Shown: piece after piece, positions 37,972 to 48,429 of the stretch | Layout: each line of letters begins with the position of its first letter | Position numbering within the stretch: position 1 is the stretch's first letter | Assembly: GCF_024199985.1 (NCBI RefSeq) | Contig: NZ_JANARS010000005.1 | Span: 388,509 to 452,508, forward strand | Origin: Nocardioides pinisoli | Lineage (GTDB): Bacteria; Actinomycetota; Actinomycetes; Propionibacteriales; Nocardioidaceae | Reading direction: 5' to 3' | Length of the DNA stretch: 64,000 nt | Made by a program: the position numbers and the translations under genes | The notes under the pieces: model-generated | The model's database searches: none | What the model was told of the DNA's origin: nothing | What the model saw: only the letters and a program-made list of their open reading frames with translations

Positions 37972-40902
37972 ATGGGCGCGCTACCCAGCCCGGACCTGCC
38001 ACCGGGCGCGCACCACGACCTGGTCCGTGGCCTGCACGACCTGCACCACCGGGCCGGCTGGCCCAGCCTCCGCACGCTCGCCCGGCTGACCGGCGTCTCC
38101 CACACCACGGTCTCGAAGGCCTTCTCGAGCGGTGCCCTGCCACCGTGGGGGACCGTCGAGCTGCTGGTGGAGGCGCTGGGCGGGCGCCGGTCGGAGTTCC
38201 ACGCGCTGTGGCTGGCGGCGTCGTCGACGGACGAGGCTCCCGCCCCGTCGCCGGAGATCGCGGGTCGTCGCACCGAGCTCGCGGTGGTGCGCGACCACCT
38301 CGCCGGCAGGGGCGGCCTCCTGGTGGTGACCGGGGAGGCCGGCATCGGCAAGTCCACGCTCGTGCACGCGGCCGCGGCCCGGACGGACACCCACGTGGCC
38401 GTCGGGCGGTGCCTGCCGTTCTCCACCGACGTGCCGCTGATGCCCGTCGTGGAGCTGCTCCGGTCGATCCACGACCCGGACGGGGGCCGGTGGGTCGACC
38501 TCGCGCTGTCCGGGTGCCCGGGCTATGCGCGCGGGGCGCTCGCCCGGCTGCTGCCGGAGCTGGGTCGCGACGCGCCCTCCACCGACGACGTCGACTTCGC
38601 CCAGCAGCACCTCTACGCCGCCGTCGCGGCCGTGCTCGCCGGGCTCGCGGCGTCACGCCCGCTCGCGCTGGTGGTCGAGGACCTGCACGTGTCGGACGAC
38701 ACCACCCTCGACCTGCTGGAGTACGTCCTCTCGCGCGACCGCGACGTGCCCGTCACGGTGACGTGGCGACTGGACGACCCCACGGTCCCGCGGCGGCGCA
38801 GCGACTGGCTCGGTCGCGTGCAGGCGCTGCCGGGGGTCCGGACCGTCGACCTCGGCCCGCTCACCCTGGAGGAGACGCACGACCAGCTCCGGCTGGCCGG
38901 GTGGCCCGACGTCACGCCGGACCGGGCCCGACGCATCCACGCGCGGTCCCGGGGGCACCCGCTCTTCACCGCGCAGCTGGCGGTCCAGGGGGACGACCCG
39001 ACGCTCCCGCCGCTGCTCGCCGACCTCCTCGACCGGCGCCTCGGCGACCTCACCCCCGAGCAGGACCGGGTGACCACCGCTCTGGGGGTCGCCGACCGGC
39101 CGCTCGACGTCGAGCTGCTCGCGCGCGCGACCGGTCTCGACGAGGACACCGTGCTCGTCGCGCTCCGGCAGCTCGCGGGACGACACCTCGTGAGCGTGGG
39201 CGCGACCGACATGGTCAGGCTGGCGCACCCGCTCCTCGCCGACGCCGCCCGTCGCCGGCTGCTCCCCGGCGAGGTACGACGGCTGCACCGCACCTTCGCC
39301 CGGCTGCTCGGGCACGGTGGAGCCGACGCGGCCGTGGTCGCGGAGCACTGGCGGCTGTCGGGTGACACCTCGGAGGAGGCCCGGTGGCGAGCCGCCGCCG
39401 CCCGTCAGGCGCGCCGCCGCACCGACCCACGCTCCGAGGCCGAGCACTGGCTGCGGGTCCTCGAGCTGGGTCGCCAGCACGTCGTCGCGCCCGAGGGCGT
39501 CGTCACGGCCTGGCTGTGCGCCTTCGACGCCCTCCAGCTCTCGGGCCGGCTCGAGGCCTGCGCGGCCCTGGTCGACCACGAGCAGCCCGACGTCGACGCG
39601 CTCCCCGACGAGCAGGCGGCCAGGGTGCTGCGTCGCGCGGCGCAGGTCGCCTGGCTGGTGGGCGACGACCCGGAGGCCGCCGTCGCGCTGGCCGGCCGCG
39701 CGCTCGACCTCCTGGCGGGCCACCCCGTCAGCGCCGGCCTCGTGCACCTCCTCGACCAGCGGGCCAACGCCCTCATGGGCCTCGCCCGCTACGACGAGGC
39801 CACGCAGGACCTGCAGGCCGCGCTCGACGCGTGCGCGGAGCTCGACGACGGCGCCCTCTACCTCCAGACCGCCGCGACCCTGGGCTGGCACGTGGGCCAC
39901 CTCGGCGACCTCGCCGCAGCGCTCGACCTGTTCCGCCGGGCGCGGAGCCGCGTGCGCGGCACGGCCGGACCGTGGCGGGAGGCCTACCTGGCGATGATGC
40001 ACACCGACGTGCTGCTGCAGCACCACCGCCCACCACAGGAGGTCGAGGAGGCCGCCCGGCGGGCGCTCGACCTCGGGCGCGAGTGGCAGCTCGACTTCCA
40101 CCTCCTCACCATGGTCAAGGCCAACGTCGTCGAGGCCTACCTCGATGCCGGCCGGACCAGTGACGCAGCCGCCCGCATGGCCGAGGTGCCTCGCTCGCAG
40201 AGCTATGACGACTGGCCGGGGCAGTGGGCCTCGGCGCGCCTCGCCATCGTCCAGGGTCGTCCCGAAGACGCGCGCCGGACGATGCACGGGCTGGTGAAGC
40301 TCGGCGGCAGCACCCGCAACCGGCTCAACCGGGCGGTGTGGGAGGCGATGGCACTGCTGTGGCAGGAGGAGCCGGAGCAGGCGTGGGCGGTCCTGCACGA
40401 CCCCCTCGAGGCGTTCCTCGACTCACGCGGGATCGTCGACTACTGGCTCGCCTACCTGGTGCTCGCCAGGGCCGTGGCCGACATGTGCACGCGTCCCGGA
40501 CGCAGGACGAGGGACCCGACGGCACCGCGGGCGCTCGCGGCGCTGGAGGACCTGCGTCGACGGGCCCGGCTCGACCCGCTGGATCCCCGGCGGTCATCGG
40601 CGGGGGTGGCAGCCGGCGCGACGTGGGACGTCGAGCTCGTCCGTGCCCGCGGCACCGACACGGTGGACCAGTGGTCGCGCGCCGCGACGGCCTGGGGTCA
40701 CCTCGGCCGACCGCACTCGGCGGCCTACTGCCGGTGGCGTGCGGCCCAGGTCGCGCTCCGCGAGGGACAGGGCGTCGTCGCCGAGCGGCTGCTGCGACGT
40801 GCCGCGGCCGACGCCCGCGAGCACGTCCCGCTGTCCCGCGTCATCACCGAGACGTCCGCCGGGCAGACGGCACGACGTCGCTCGACGGGCGGGACCGGTT
40901 GA
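37972..40902 (+). CDS. HTH-STAND ATPase-TPR protein (putative regulator)
   Basis: 976 residues from ATG 37972, chosen for the GGAGGTGA ribosome site just upstream; the open frame starts 81 bases earlier. N-terminal HTH (about 32-68: SLRTLARLTGVSHTTVSKAFSSGALPPWGTVELLVEAL), a P-loop NTPase with Walker A GEAGIGKST (121-129) and Walker B LALVVEDLH (231-239), then about 500 residues of TPR-like helical repeats rich in Ala/Leu. There is no C-terminal LuxR HTH, so it differs from LuxR/MalT STAND regulators. Ligand and target unknown. Both neighbours are unrelated. Confidence 0.85.
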   Translation: MGALPSPDLPPGAHHDLVRGLHDLHHRAGWPSLRTLARLTGVSHTTVSKAFSSGALPPWGTVELLVEALGGRRSEFHALWLAASSTDEAPAPSPEIAGRRTELAVVRDHLAGRGGLLVVTGEAGIGKSTLVHAAAARTDTHVAVGRCLPFSTDVPLMPVVELLRSIHDPDGGRWVDLALSGCPGYARGALARLLPELGRDAPSTDDVDFAQQHLYAAVAAVLAGLAASRPLALVVEDLHVSDDTTLDLLEYVLSRDRDVPVTVTWRLDDPTVPRRRSDWLGRVQALPGVRTVDLGPLTLEETHDQLRLAGWPDVTPDRARRIHARSRGHPLFTAQLAVQGDDPTLPPLLADLLDRRLGDLTPEQDRVTTALGVADRPLDVELLARATGLDEDTVLVALRQLAGRHLVSVGATDMVRLAHPLLADAARRRLLPGEVRRLHRTFARLLGHGGADAAVVAEHWRLSGDTSEEARWRAAAARQARRRTDPRSEAEHWLRVLELGRQHVVAPEGVVTAWLCAFDALQLSGRLEACAALVDHEQPDVDALPDEQAARVLRRAAQVAWLVGDDPEAAVALAGRALDLLAGHPVSAGLVHLLDQRANALMGLARYDEATQDLQAALDACAELDDGALYLQTAATLGWHVGHLGDLAAALDLFRRARSRVRGTAGPWREAYLAMMHTDVLLQHHRPPQEVEEAARRALDLGREWQLDFHLLTMVKANVVEAYLDAGRTSDAAARMAEVPRSQSYDDWPGQWASARLAIVQGRPEDARRTMHGLVKLGGSTRNRLNRAVWEAMALLWQEEPEQAWAVLHDPLEAFLDSRGIVDYWLAYLVLARAVADMCTRPGRRTRDPTAPRALAALEDLRRRARLDPLDPRRSSAGVAAGATWDVELVRARGTDTVDQWSRAATAWGHLGRPHSAAYCRWRAAQVALREGQGVVAERLLRRAAADAREHVPLSRVITETSAGQTARRRSTGGTG

Positions 40903-41139
40903 CCGCTCCCGAGCCGGGTGCCGGCCGTACTCGTCCCTGAAGTCGAGGCGGTTGCCCGAGGTGTAGTCCGGCACGGGGACGCTTCTCCTCTCGACCACCT
41001 CGTCGCGGCTGGTGTCCGTGACCGGCATGTCGACGTAGGGGGTGCACGCTGCAAGGCCCGCCCAGATGACAGCCGCCGCGGCCAGGGTGGTCACCCAGCG
41101 GCGGACCGCGTGCGCGTCGGTGCCCGTGTCGGCGCCCAT
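40594..41139 (-). CDS. Small putative lipoprotein; frame runs antisense into the STAND gene (possibly broken)
   Basis: From ATG 41139 the frame opens with a good signal sequence and lipobox (WVTTLAAAAVIWAGLAACTPYV, cysteine about residue 32). GGAGGG lies nine bases before the ATG. The first ~79 residues lie in otherwise free DNA and look genuine (DMPVTDTSRDEVVERRSVPVPDYTSGN). Beyond 40902 the frame continues for another ~100 residues opposite the 3' end of the STAND gene, with composition typical of an antisense frame. Either the gene is 3'-truncated and reads through, or the overlap is real. No family recognised. Confidence 0.4.
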   Translation of the reverse strand: MGADTGTDAHAVRRWVTTLAAAAVIWAGLAACTPYVDMPVTDTSRDEVVERRSVPVPDYTSGNRLDFRDEYGRHPARERSTGPARRATSCRLPGGRLGDDAGQRDVLAGVGRGTSQQPLGDDALSLAERDLGRTPPAVGRRVRSAEVTPGRRGARPLVHRVGAAGTDELDVPRRAGCHPRR

Positions 41140-41277
41140 GGCCGTGTCCCTCCGTGGTGCCGGGCCCGGCTGGACCGGCAGTCCCTCCACAGTGGAACCG
41201 CCACGGCCGTGGTTGACACGGGTTGACGAAGGCTGACACCGCACTCGTCAACGGTCTGGACCGTCACGCCGAGCGGG

Positions 41278-42975
41278 TCATCGCCTCCGCGGTGCCGCGA
41301 CGTGCTGGTAGTCCTTCGACGACTCCCAGTAGCCGCCCCACTCCCAGCCGATCCGGGCGAACGCCGTGACCGGGAGGTCGCCCGCGCGGATCACGCCGAG
41401 CCGGTCCGGTGCCGAGCGGTCCCGGCGGACCCCGGCGTAGGCCCGCCCCGCCGGCGGATCGATGCTCCCGGGGCGGACGTAGGGGTTCTGCACCGGGTTG
41501 ATGTCGATCGCCTCCCCGTAGGCGTGCTGCGACCAGCTCGTCTGCCCCGCGACGCGCCGGCAGTTGAAGCCGGAGGTGTTGTTGGCCGCCATGGAGAGGT
41601 CGTCGTCGGCGCGGTAGTCGTCGACGAGCCGCATCCGCGCGATCGGGAAGCCCGCGTCGTAGAGGCGACCGAAGACCTCGGTCACGTCGTCGGCCCACCG
41701 CCGGTGGACGACCATCTCGCCGGTGCGGGCGCGGCCGTCGAAGTCGCGGTGCGTCATCCGGAGGTGGCGCAGCTCGCGCAGCGGCACCGGGCACCCGGGC
41801 CGGTGGCTGCGGCGCATCCGGTCGGCGAGGTCGGCGTCGACGCGGCTGACCGTCGAGGCGTACGCCGGGTCGTCGGCCTGGGCCTGCCCCCGCTCGCCCG
41901 CCAGCCCCGTGCAGCGCCGCCGGTCGCGCCAGTCGGCGACGGCGCGGGCCCGGGAGGCTCCGGCGAGCGGCACCGGCCGGCCGTCGTCGGGCGAGATGCG
42001 CGCGGGAGTCCACGACTTCCCCACCGCTCCCCCGCTGTCGAGGGTGACGGAGAGGACGCCGGACGCGGCCTGCCGGTCGTGGTACCAGACGAAGTTGCCC
42101 AGCCCGTAGCCCACCACCGCGTCACCCACCCAGCCCGTGCCACCGAGGACGTGCGAGTGGCTGCCCACGACGACGTCCGCACCCGCGTCGGCGAGGTCGC
42201 GCGCGAGCAGCCGCTGCGACTGCGTCGGGCAGGACTGGTACTCCCGTCCCCAGTGCAGGTAGACCACGGCGAGCTGGTCGCGCGCCGACGCCGCCTCGAC
42301 GGCGGCGACCAGCGCGTCGGCGTTGCTGCCGCGCGCCGAGGCCGTCCCGAGACGGCCGGGGCGCGCGGTCCACACGTCGCTGGAGCCCTCGCGCTGGACC
42401 ATGTCGGCCGCGAGGAAGGCGACCTCGAGCTCGCCGACCTCGACCACGTGGGGGGCGTACGCCGCCTCGCCCCGGCCGGCGCCGACCATCGCGACTCCGC
42501 GCTCCCGTCCGGCGGCCAGCGTGTCCTGCAGGCCGGTCGCGCCGTAGTCGCCCGCGTGGTTGTTGGCCACGCTCACCACGTCGACACCGGCGTCGGCGAG
42601 CACGTCCAGGGCAGCAGGGCGGGTGCGGAACCAGTAGCGGTCACCCGCGTTCTCCAGCTCCTTGGGGTCGCGCCGCCCCCGCTGCGTCACCGGCGTCTCC
42701 AGGTTGACCATGGCCACGTCAGCGGCGCGCAGCGTCCGGGCGATGCTCCCCAGCCCACCCGGGCGTTCGAGCAGCCGGTCGGCCACCCCCTCGAAGTGCA
42801 CGTCGCCGCCGAGGGCGATGGTCACCTGACCACTCCGCTTCGGCGACGTCGTGGTCGTGCTGCCGGTCGCGGCGCCGGGTGGCGGGGGCTCCTCAGCGGG
42901 CGACGGCGACGTGCAGCCGGACGCGACGAGCACGCACGCGACGACTCCGGCCAGGTGTCGTGCCCGTCCCTCCAT
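41278..42975 (-). CDS. Lipoprotein fusion: CapA metallophosphatase-like domain + M15 D-Ala-D-Ala carboxypeptidase domain
   Basis: 565 residues from ATG 42975. Lipobox VASGC (cysteine 21) and Pro/Thr-rich linker. Residues about 50-330 form a CapA/PgsA calcineurin-like domain (GGDVHFEG, VNLETPV, VANNHAGDYG, GSHSHVLGG). Residues about 400-560 form an M15-type peptidase domain with zinc ligands in SQHAYGEAIDIN (H484, D491) and YQH (H558). It would act on the outer face of the membrane on peptidoglycan peptides or poly-gamma-glutamyl-type polymers. The fusion is unusual but occurs in some actinobacteria. Confidence 0.87.
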   Translation of the reverse strand: MEGRARHLAGVVACVLVASGCTSPSPAEEPPPPGAATGSTTTTSPKRSGQVTIALGGDVHFEGVADRLLERPGGLGSIARTLRAADVAMVNLETPVTQRGRRDPKELENAGDRYWFRTRPAALDVLADAGVDVVSVANNHAGDYGATGLQDTLAAGRERGVAMVGAGRGEAAYAPHVVEVGELEVAFLAADMVQREGSSDVWTARPGRLGTASARGSNADALVAAVEAASARDQLAVVYLHWGREYQSCPTQSQRLLARDLADAGADVVVGSHSHVLGGTGWVGDAVVGYGLGNFVWYHDRQAASGVLSVTLDSGGAVGKSWTPARISPDDGRPVPLAGASRARAVADWRDRRRCTGLAGERGQAQADDPAYASTVSRVDADLADRMRRSHRPGCPVPLRELRHLRMTHRDFDGRARTGEMVVHRRWADDVTEVFGRLYDAGFPIARMRLVDDYRADDDLSMAANNTSGFNCRRVAGQTSWSQHAYGEAIDINPVQNPYVRPGSIDPPAGRAYAGVRRDRSAPDRLGVIRAGDLPVTAFARIGWEWGGYWESSKDYQHVAAPRRR

Positions 42976-43014
42976 CCCCCGAGTCTGCCGGGGCCACCCC
43001 AACGGGTGGCGGCG

Positions 43015-43827
43015 TCACGAGGTGAGCAGCCGCTCGAGGACGAGCGCGACCCCGTCGTCCTCGTTGGAGGCGGTGACCTCGTCGGCGACGTCGAGTGCCT
43101 CGGGCACCGCGTTGGCCACCGCCACGCCTAGCCCAGCCCACGCGAGCAGCTCCACGTCGTTGGGGGCGTCGCCGAAGGCGACCACCTCCTCGCGGTCGAT
43201 GCCCAGCCGTTCGCACAGGCGCGCGACGCCCCAGGCCTTGCTGACGCTGGCGGCCATCACCTCGAGGAACGGTGCGCCCGAGTGGGTCAGCGCGACGTCG
43301 TCGTGCCCGAGCGCGCGGGCGGCCGCGAGCAGCTCGGGCACGCCGAGCTCGGGGTGCCGCACGATCAGCTTGAGGCTCGGCTCGGCGAGCACCTCCGCGA
43401 GGTCGTGGCCCGACATGGTCGACACGTCGCGCTTGTGGTCCTCGTAGGTCGCCAGGGCGGCGTAGCCCTCCTGCGCGACGAAGCCCTCGCCGCCGTCCCG
43501 GACGCTGACGTGCAGCAGGCCCGGGATGCGCTCGGCCAGCGCCGCGACCAGCCGCTGCTGCGCCTCCACGGCGACCGGCTCCTCGAAGATCCGCTCGCCG
43601 GTGGTCAGGTGGATGCCCAGCGAGCCGTTGGAGCACACCGCCCACCCGTCGAACCCGGCCGCCTCGGCGAGCGGGCGGACCCCCAGAGGCTGCCGCGCGG
43701 TGACCGGCACGACGTGCACCCCCGCGGCGCGGGCGGCGTCGAGCGCGGCGCGGGTGCGCGGGCTCACGCTGCGGTCCCCGCGCAGCAGGGTGCCGTCGAG
43801 GTCGGTCGCCACCAGTCGGAGTCGCAT
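43015..43827 (-). CDS. Cof-type HAD-IIB hydrolase
   Basis: 270 residues. HAD motifs: I LVATDLDGTLLRGD, II VPVTARQ, III SKAWGVARLCERLGI (Lys) and IV VVAFGDAPNDVELL. IIB cap between II and III. Predicted cytoplasmic sugar-phosphate or nucleotide-cofactor phosphatase; substrate not determinable. ATG at 43827 is seven bases after TAGCGT. Confidence 0.92.
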   Translation of the reverse strand: MRLRLVATDLDGTLLRGDRSVSPRTRAALDAARAAGVHVVPVTARQPLGVRPLAEAAGFDGWAVCSNGSLGIHLTTGERIFEEPVAVEAQQRLVAALAERIPGLLHVSVRDGGEGFVAQEGYAALATYEDHKRDVSTMSGHDLAEVLAEPSLKLIVRHPELGVPELLAAARALGHDDVALTHSGAPFLEVMAASVSKAWGVARLCERLGIDREEVVAFGDAPNDVELLAWAGLGVAVANAVPEALDVADEVTASNEDDGVALVLERLLTS

Positions 43828-43834
43828 GCGGAAG

Positions 43835-43840
43835 ACGCTA
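43835..43840 (-). promoter_or_regulatory. -10 element for the HAD hydrolase gene
   Basis: TAGCGT on the minus strand, seven bases upstream of ATG 43827. Confidence 0.5.
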
Positions 43841-43848
43841 TGCGCCCG

Positions 43849-44916
43849 TCAGGCCGCCGCAGCGGCCAGGTGCCGCGACACCGCGAGCGCGGCCTGACGA
43901 CCGGCGCGCGAGGCACCGACGGTGCTCGCCGACGGGCCGTAGCCCACCAGCTGCACGCGCGGGTCGCGCACCGTCGTGGTCGCGCCCTGCACGTTGCCGG
44001 GCACGGGGACGAGGGCGATGCCGCCCTCCGGCGACCTGAGGCCGAGGGGCGCGAGGTGGTCGACGGCGGGGCGGAAGCCGGTGGCCCAGAGGATCACGTC
44101 GACCGGCTCGAAGCGCCCATCAGCCCACCGCACCCCGTCGGGCTCGATCCGCTCGAACATCGGCAGCCGCCGGTCGTAGACGCCGAGCCGGGCCGCCTCC
44201 TGCTCCTGCGGACGCAGCGCCAGGCCCGTCACGCTGACGACGCTCGCCGGCGGCAGCCCACGTCGTACGCGCTCCTCGACGGCGGTGACCGCGGCGAGGC
44301 CGGCAGCGGAGTCGAAGTCGGCGTCGCGCCACACCGGTGGGCGGCGGGTGACCCACATCGTGTCGGCGACGGGCCCGAGCTCGCCGAGGAGCTGGACCGC
44401 GGAGGCGCCGCCGCCGACCACGAGCACGCGCCTGCCCCGGAAGTGGTCGGCGCCCGGGTAGCCGGCGGTGTGCAGCTGCTCGCCCGCGAAGGTGCCGATG
44501 CCCGGGTAGTGCGGCACGAACGGACGCGTCCAGGTGCCCGTGGCGTTGACCAGGGTCCGGGTGCGCCAGACGCGGTCGCCGGCGCGCACGACGAGGAGGT
44601 CGCCCTCGCTGTCGACGCGGTCCACGTTCACCGGGCGCACCACGGGGAGGTGGTGCCACCGCTCGTAGCCGTCGAAGTAGTCCGGCACCACGAGGTTGGC
44701 CGCCCGGCCGCTGCCGTCGGGGGCGGTCGACGCCGGCAGGTCGGCGACCCCGTGCACGTCGTCCATGCTCAGCGACGGCCACCGGTGCTGCCAGGCCCCG
44801 CCGGGCCCCGGGTTGGCGTCGAGCACGAGGTGGTCGATGCCCCGCTGGCGCAGGAAGTAGGACGCCGCGAGCCCGGCCTGGCCGGCGCCGATGACGACGG
44901 AGTCGAGGACGTGCAT
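43849..44916 (-). CDS. Flavin-containing monooxygenase-like FAD/NAD(P)-binding oxidoreductase
   Basis: 355 residues. FAD Rossmann motif VVIGAGQAGLAASYFLRQRG at the N-terminus, GGAWQHRWPSL, NAD(P) motif VLVVGGGASAVQLL (about 165-178) and WATGFRP near the C-terminus (class B monooxygenase/FMO ATG motif). Could oxygenate a small N- or S-compound or act as a thioredoxin-reductase-like enzyme; substrate unknown. Divergent from the PEP-mutase family gene with 63 bases between starts. Confidence 0.87.
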   Translation of the reverse strand: MHVLDSVVIGAGQAGLAASYFLRQRGIDHLVLDANPGPGGAWQHRWPSLSMDDVHGVADLPASTAPDGSGRAANLVVPDYFDGYERWHHLPVVRPVNVDRVDSEGDLLVVRAGDRVWRTRTLVNATGTWTRPFVPHYPGIGTFAGEQLHTAGYPGADHFRGRRVLVVGGGASAVQLLGELGPVADTMWVTRRPPVWRDADFDSAAGLAAVTAVEERVRRGLPPASVVSVTGLALRPQEQEAARLGVYDRRLPMFERIEPDGVRWADGRFEPVDVILWATGFRPAVDHLAPLGLRSPEGGIALVPVPGNVQGATTTVRDPRVQLVGYGPSASTVGASRAGRQAALAVSRHLAAAAA

Positions 44917-44979
44917 GCCGTCCCAACGCCGACCCGCTCGGCTCTATGCCCGTGACCGGCCACGTGGCAGCCTCGGGGC

Positions 44980-45741
44980 ATGGACATCGCGACGCGCGCC
45001 ACGACCCTCCTCGACCTCCACCACACCGGCTCCACGCTAGTCCTGCCCAACGTCTGGGACGCCTGGTCCGCGAAAGTCGTCGCCGGCGCCGGCTTCGGCG
45101 CGCTCAGCATCGGCAGCCACCCGCTGGCCGACTCCCGTGGCCAGGGCGACAACGAGCACATGACGCTCGACGACGCCCTCGACGGCGTACGCCGCATCTG
45201 CTCGGCCGTGCCCGAGGCCCCGGTCACCGCCGACATGGAGGCCGGCTACGGCGCCGCGCCGGCCGAGCTGGTCGAGCGGCTGCTCGAGGCCGGCGCCGTC
45301 GGCCTCAACATCGAGGACACCGTTCACTCCGAGGGCGGGCGGATGCGGTCGGTGGCCGAGCACGCCGACTACATCGGCGCGATCCGCCAGGCCGCCGACG
45401 CGGCCGGCGTCGACCTGGTGGTCAACGCACGCACCGACGTCTTCCTCAAGAAGGACCGGTTCGAGGACCCGGTCGGCGAGGCGATCACCCGGCTGCAGGC
45501 GTGCGAGGAGGCGGGCGCGCGCTGCGTCTACCCCGTCGGCGTGCCCGACGCGGCGGCGCTGCAGGCCCTGCTCGACGCCCTCTCCGGGCCGGTCAACGTC
45601 ATCGCCAACCCGCGCACCGGCAGCGCCGCCGGGTCGCTGGAGGACCTGCAGGCGATGGGCGTGCACCGGGTGACCTTCGGCCCCAAGCTCATGCAGGAGC
45701 TCGCGCCCGAGCTCGCGGCACTGGTCGAGCCCTGGAGGTGA
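44980..45741 (+). CDS. Isocitrate lyase/phosphoenolpyruvate mutase family protein
   Basis: 253 residues. The fold markers are LPNVWDAWSAKVVAGAGFGALSIGSHPLADS, VTADMEAGYG (metal-binding D/E), GLNIEDTVH and VNARTDVFL. The KKCGH/KRCGH loop of true isocitrate lyases is absent, so it is a member of the broad oxaloacetate-decarboxylase/PEP mutase/methylisocitrate-lyase-like group with unknown substrate. CAGCCT with six-base spacing precedes the ATG. Confidence 0.87.
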   Translation: MDIATRATTLLDLHHTGSTLVLPNVWDAWSAKVVAGAGFGALSIGSHPLADSRGQGDNEHMTLDDALDGVRRICSAVPEAPVTADMEAGYGAAPAELVERLLEAGAVGLNIEDTVHSEGGRMRSVAEHADYIGAIRQAADAAGVDLVVNARTDVFLKKDRFEDPVGEAITRLQACEEAGARCVYPVGVPDAAALQALLDALSGPVNVIANPRTGSAAGSLEDLQAMGVHRVTFGPKLMQELAPELAALVEPWR

Positions 45742-45766
45742 CGTCCGGGCGGGCGCCGACCCGGCG

Positions 45767-45772
45767 TAGCAT
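45767..45772 (+). promoter_or_regulatory. -10 element for the class I fumarase gene
   Basis: TAGCAT, eight bases before GTG 45781. Confidence 0.45.
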
Positions 45773-45780
45773 CACGGGCC

Positions 45781-47493
<1,713 letters not shown>

Positions 47494-47497
47494 TCCC

Positions 47498-48361
47498 TCA
47501 GCGGGTCGCGCTGAGGCGCGCCGCCAAGTCGGCGGCCGCCTCGCCGATCCGGTGCCCGAGCGCCTCCGCTCCCTCCACGCGGCCCTGGTGGGCCCCGCCG
47601 AGCAGCACGGTGGCGATGGGCGCGATCGCCTGAACGGCCTCGCGCACCGCCGGCAGGTCCTCCACGGTCGGGACCGAGAGCACGACGGCGTCGGGCATCA
47701 GCACGCGCGCGGTGTCGACCCAGCTCTCGACGGGCAGGTCGGCGCCGAGGTAGGTGACATTGACGCCCCTGCTGCGCAGCACCAGCGCGAAGGCCAGGAC
47801 GCCCAGCTCGTGGCGCGAGCCCCGTGCCAGCCCCGTCATCACGTGCGGCGCCCCGGGCTCGGCGTGCGGGAGCTGGTGGAAGGCCTGCGCCAGCCGGCGC
47901 AGCACCGCCGCGCTCACGAAGTGCTCACCGGCCACGCTCACGGTGCCCTGCTGCCAGGCCTCGCCGAGGCGCACGAGCGACGGCATCAGCCACTCGTCCA
48001 CCGCGATCGCCAGGTCGCCCTCGGCGAACGCCTTGTCGAGCATGCTCTCCAGCCGTACGACGTCGAAGTCCTGGCCGCACGAGGCCAGGTCGTCGAGCCG
48101 CGACAGCGGCGACCCCGGCCGGGGCTCGGCCGCCACGGTGCCGACCGGCTCGTCCAGCACGCGCCGGGCGGCGTCGCGCGGCGCCCACCCCGAGTCGACG
48201 AGGTCGCGCATCACCGAGAGGCGGCGGACCGCCTCGTCGTCGTAGAGGCGGTAGTTGCCCTCGGTGCGGGCCGGGGACACGACTCCGTAGCGCTGCTCCC
48301 ACTTGCGCAGGGTCTCGCGGGGCACGCCCGTGAGCTGTGCGGTGCGTCCGACGGTGTACAC
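47498..48361 (-). CDS. CarH-like MerR/cobalamin-binding photoreceptor-type regulator (copy 1)
   Basis: 287 residues. MerR HTH at the N-terminus (VYTVGRTAQLTGVPRETLRKWEQRYGVVSP...GNYRLYDDEAVRRLSVM), then a helical cap and a B12-binding Rossmann domain. W136-x9-E146-H147 (WQQGTVSVAGEH) reproduces the W-x9-EH signature by which CarH contacts adenosylcobalamin. H184 in GSRHELG occupies the lower-ligand position (the family's acidic residue two before it is serine here). I chose GTG 48361 over ATG 48367 because TACCCT lies seven bases upstream and the paralogue starts identically. TGGACA repeats sit on its promoter. Not linked to carotenoid genes. Confidence 0.87.
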   Translation of the reverse strand: MYTVGRTAQLTGVPRETLRKWEQRYGVVSPARTEGNYRLYDDEAVRRLSVMRDLVDSGWAPRDAARRVLDEPVGTVAAEPRPGSPLSRLDDLASCGQDFDVVRLESMLDKAFAEGDLAIAVDEWLMPSLVRLGEAWQQGTVSVAGEHFVSAAVLRRLAQAFHQLPHAEPGAPHVMTGLARGSRHELGVLAFALVLRSRGVNVTYLGADLPVESWVDTARVLMPDAVVLSVPTVEDLPAVREAVQAIAPIATVLLGGAHQGRVEGAEALGHRIGEAAADLAARLSATR

Positions 48362-48368
48362 ACCCATG

Positions 48369-48374
48369 AGGGTA
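48369..48374 (-). promoter_or_regulatory. -10 element for CarH-like copy 1
   Basis: TACCCT on the minus strand, seven bases before GTG 48361. The -35 region (around 48392-48397) lies inside the TGGACA repeat pair. Confidence 0.5.
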
Positions 48375-48382
48375 GCGAACTT

Positions 48383-48404
48383 TGGACAAAGTGTGGACAG
48401 AGTC
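48383..48404. promoter_or_regulatory. CarH-type operator, pair 1 (two 11-bp direct repeats)
   Basis: TGGACAAAGTG (48383-48393) followed directly by TGGACAGAGTC (48394-48404): core T-N-N-A-C-A repeated at exactly 11 bases, over the spacer/-35 of the copy 1 regulator's own promoter. Alternatively two actinobacterial DnaA boxes (TGTGGACAA-like). Confidence 0.6.
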
Positions 48405-48429
48405 CTACTGTCCTCTTGTCCACCAACGG

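Noticed and set aside
44980..45741. True isocitrate lyase or methylisocitrate lyase
   Set aside because: The catalytic KKCGH-type loop is missing and the protein is short; only superfamily membership is supportable.
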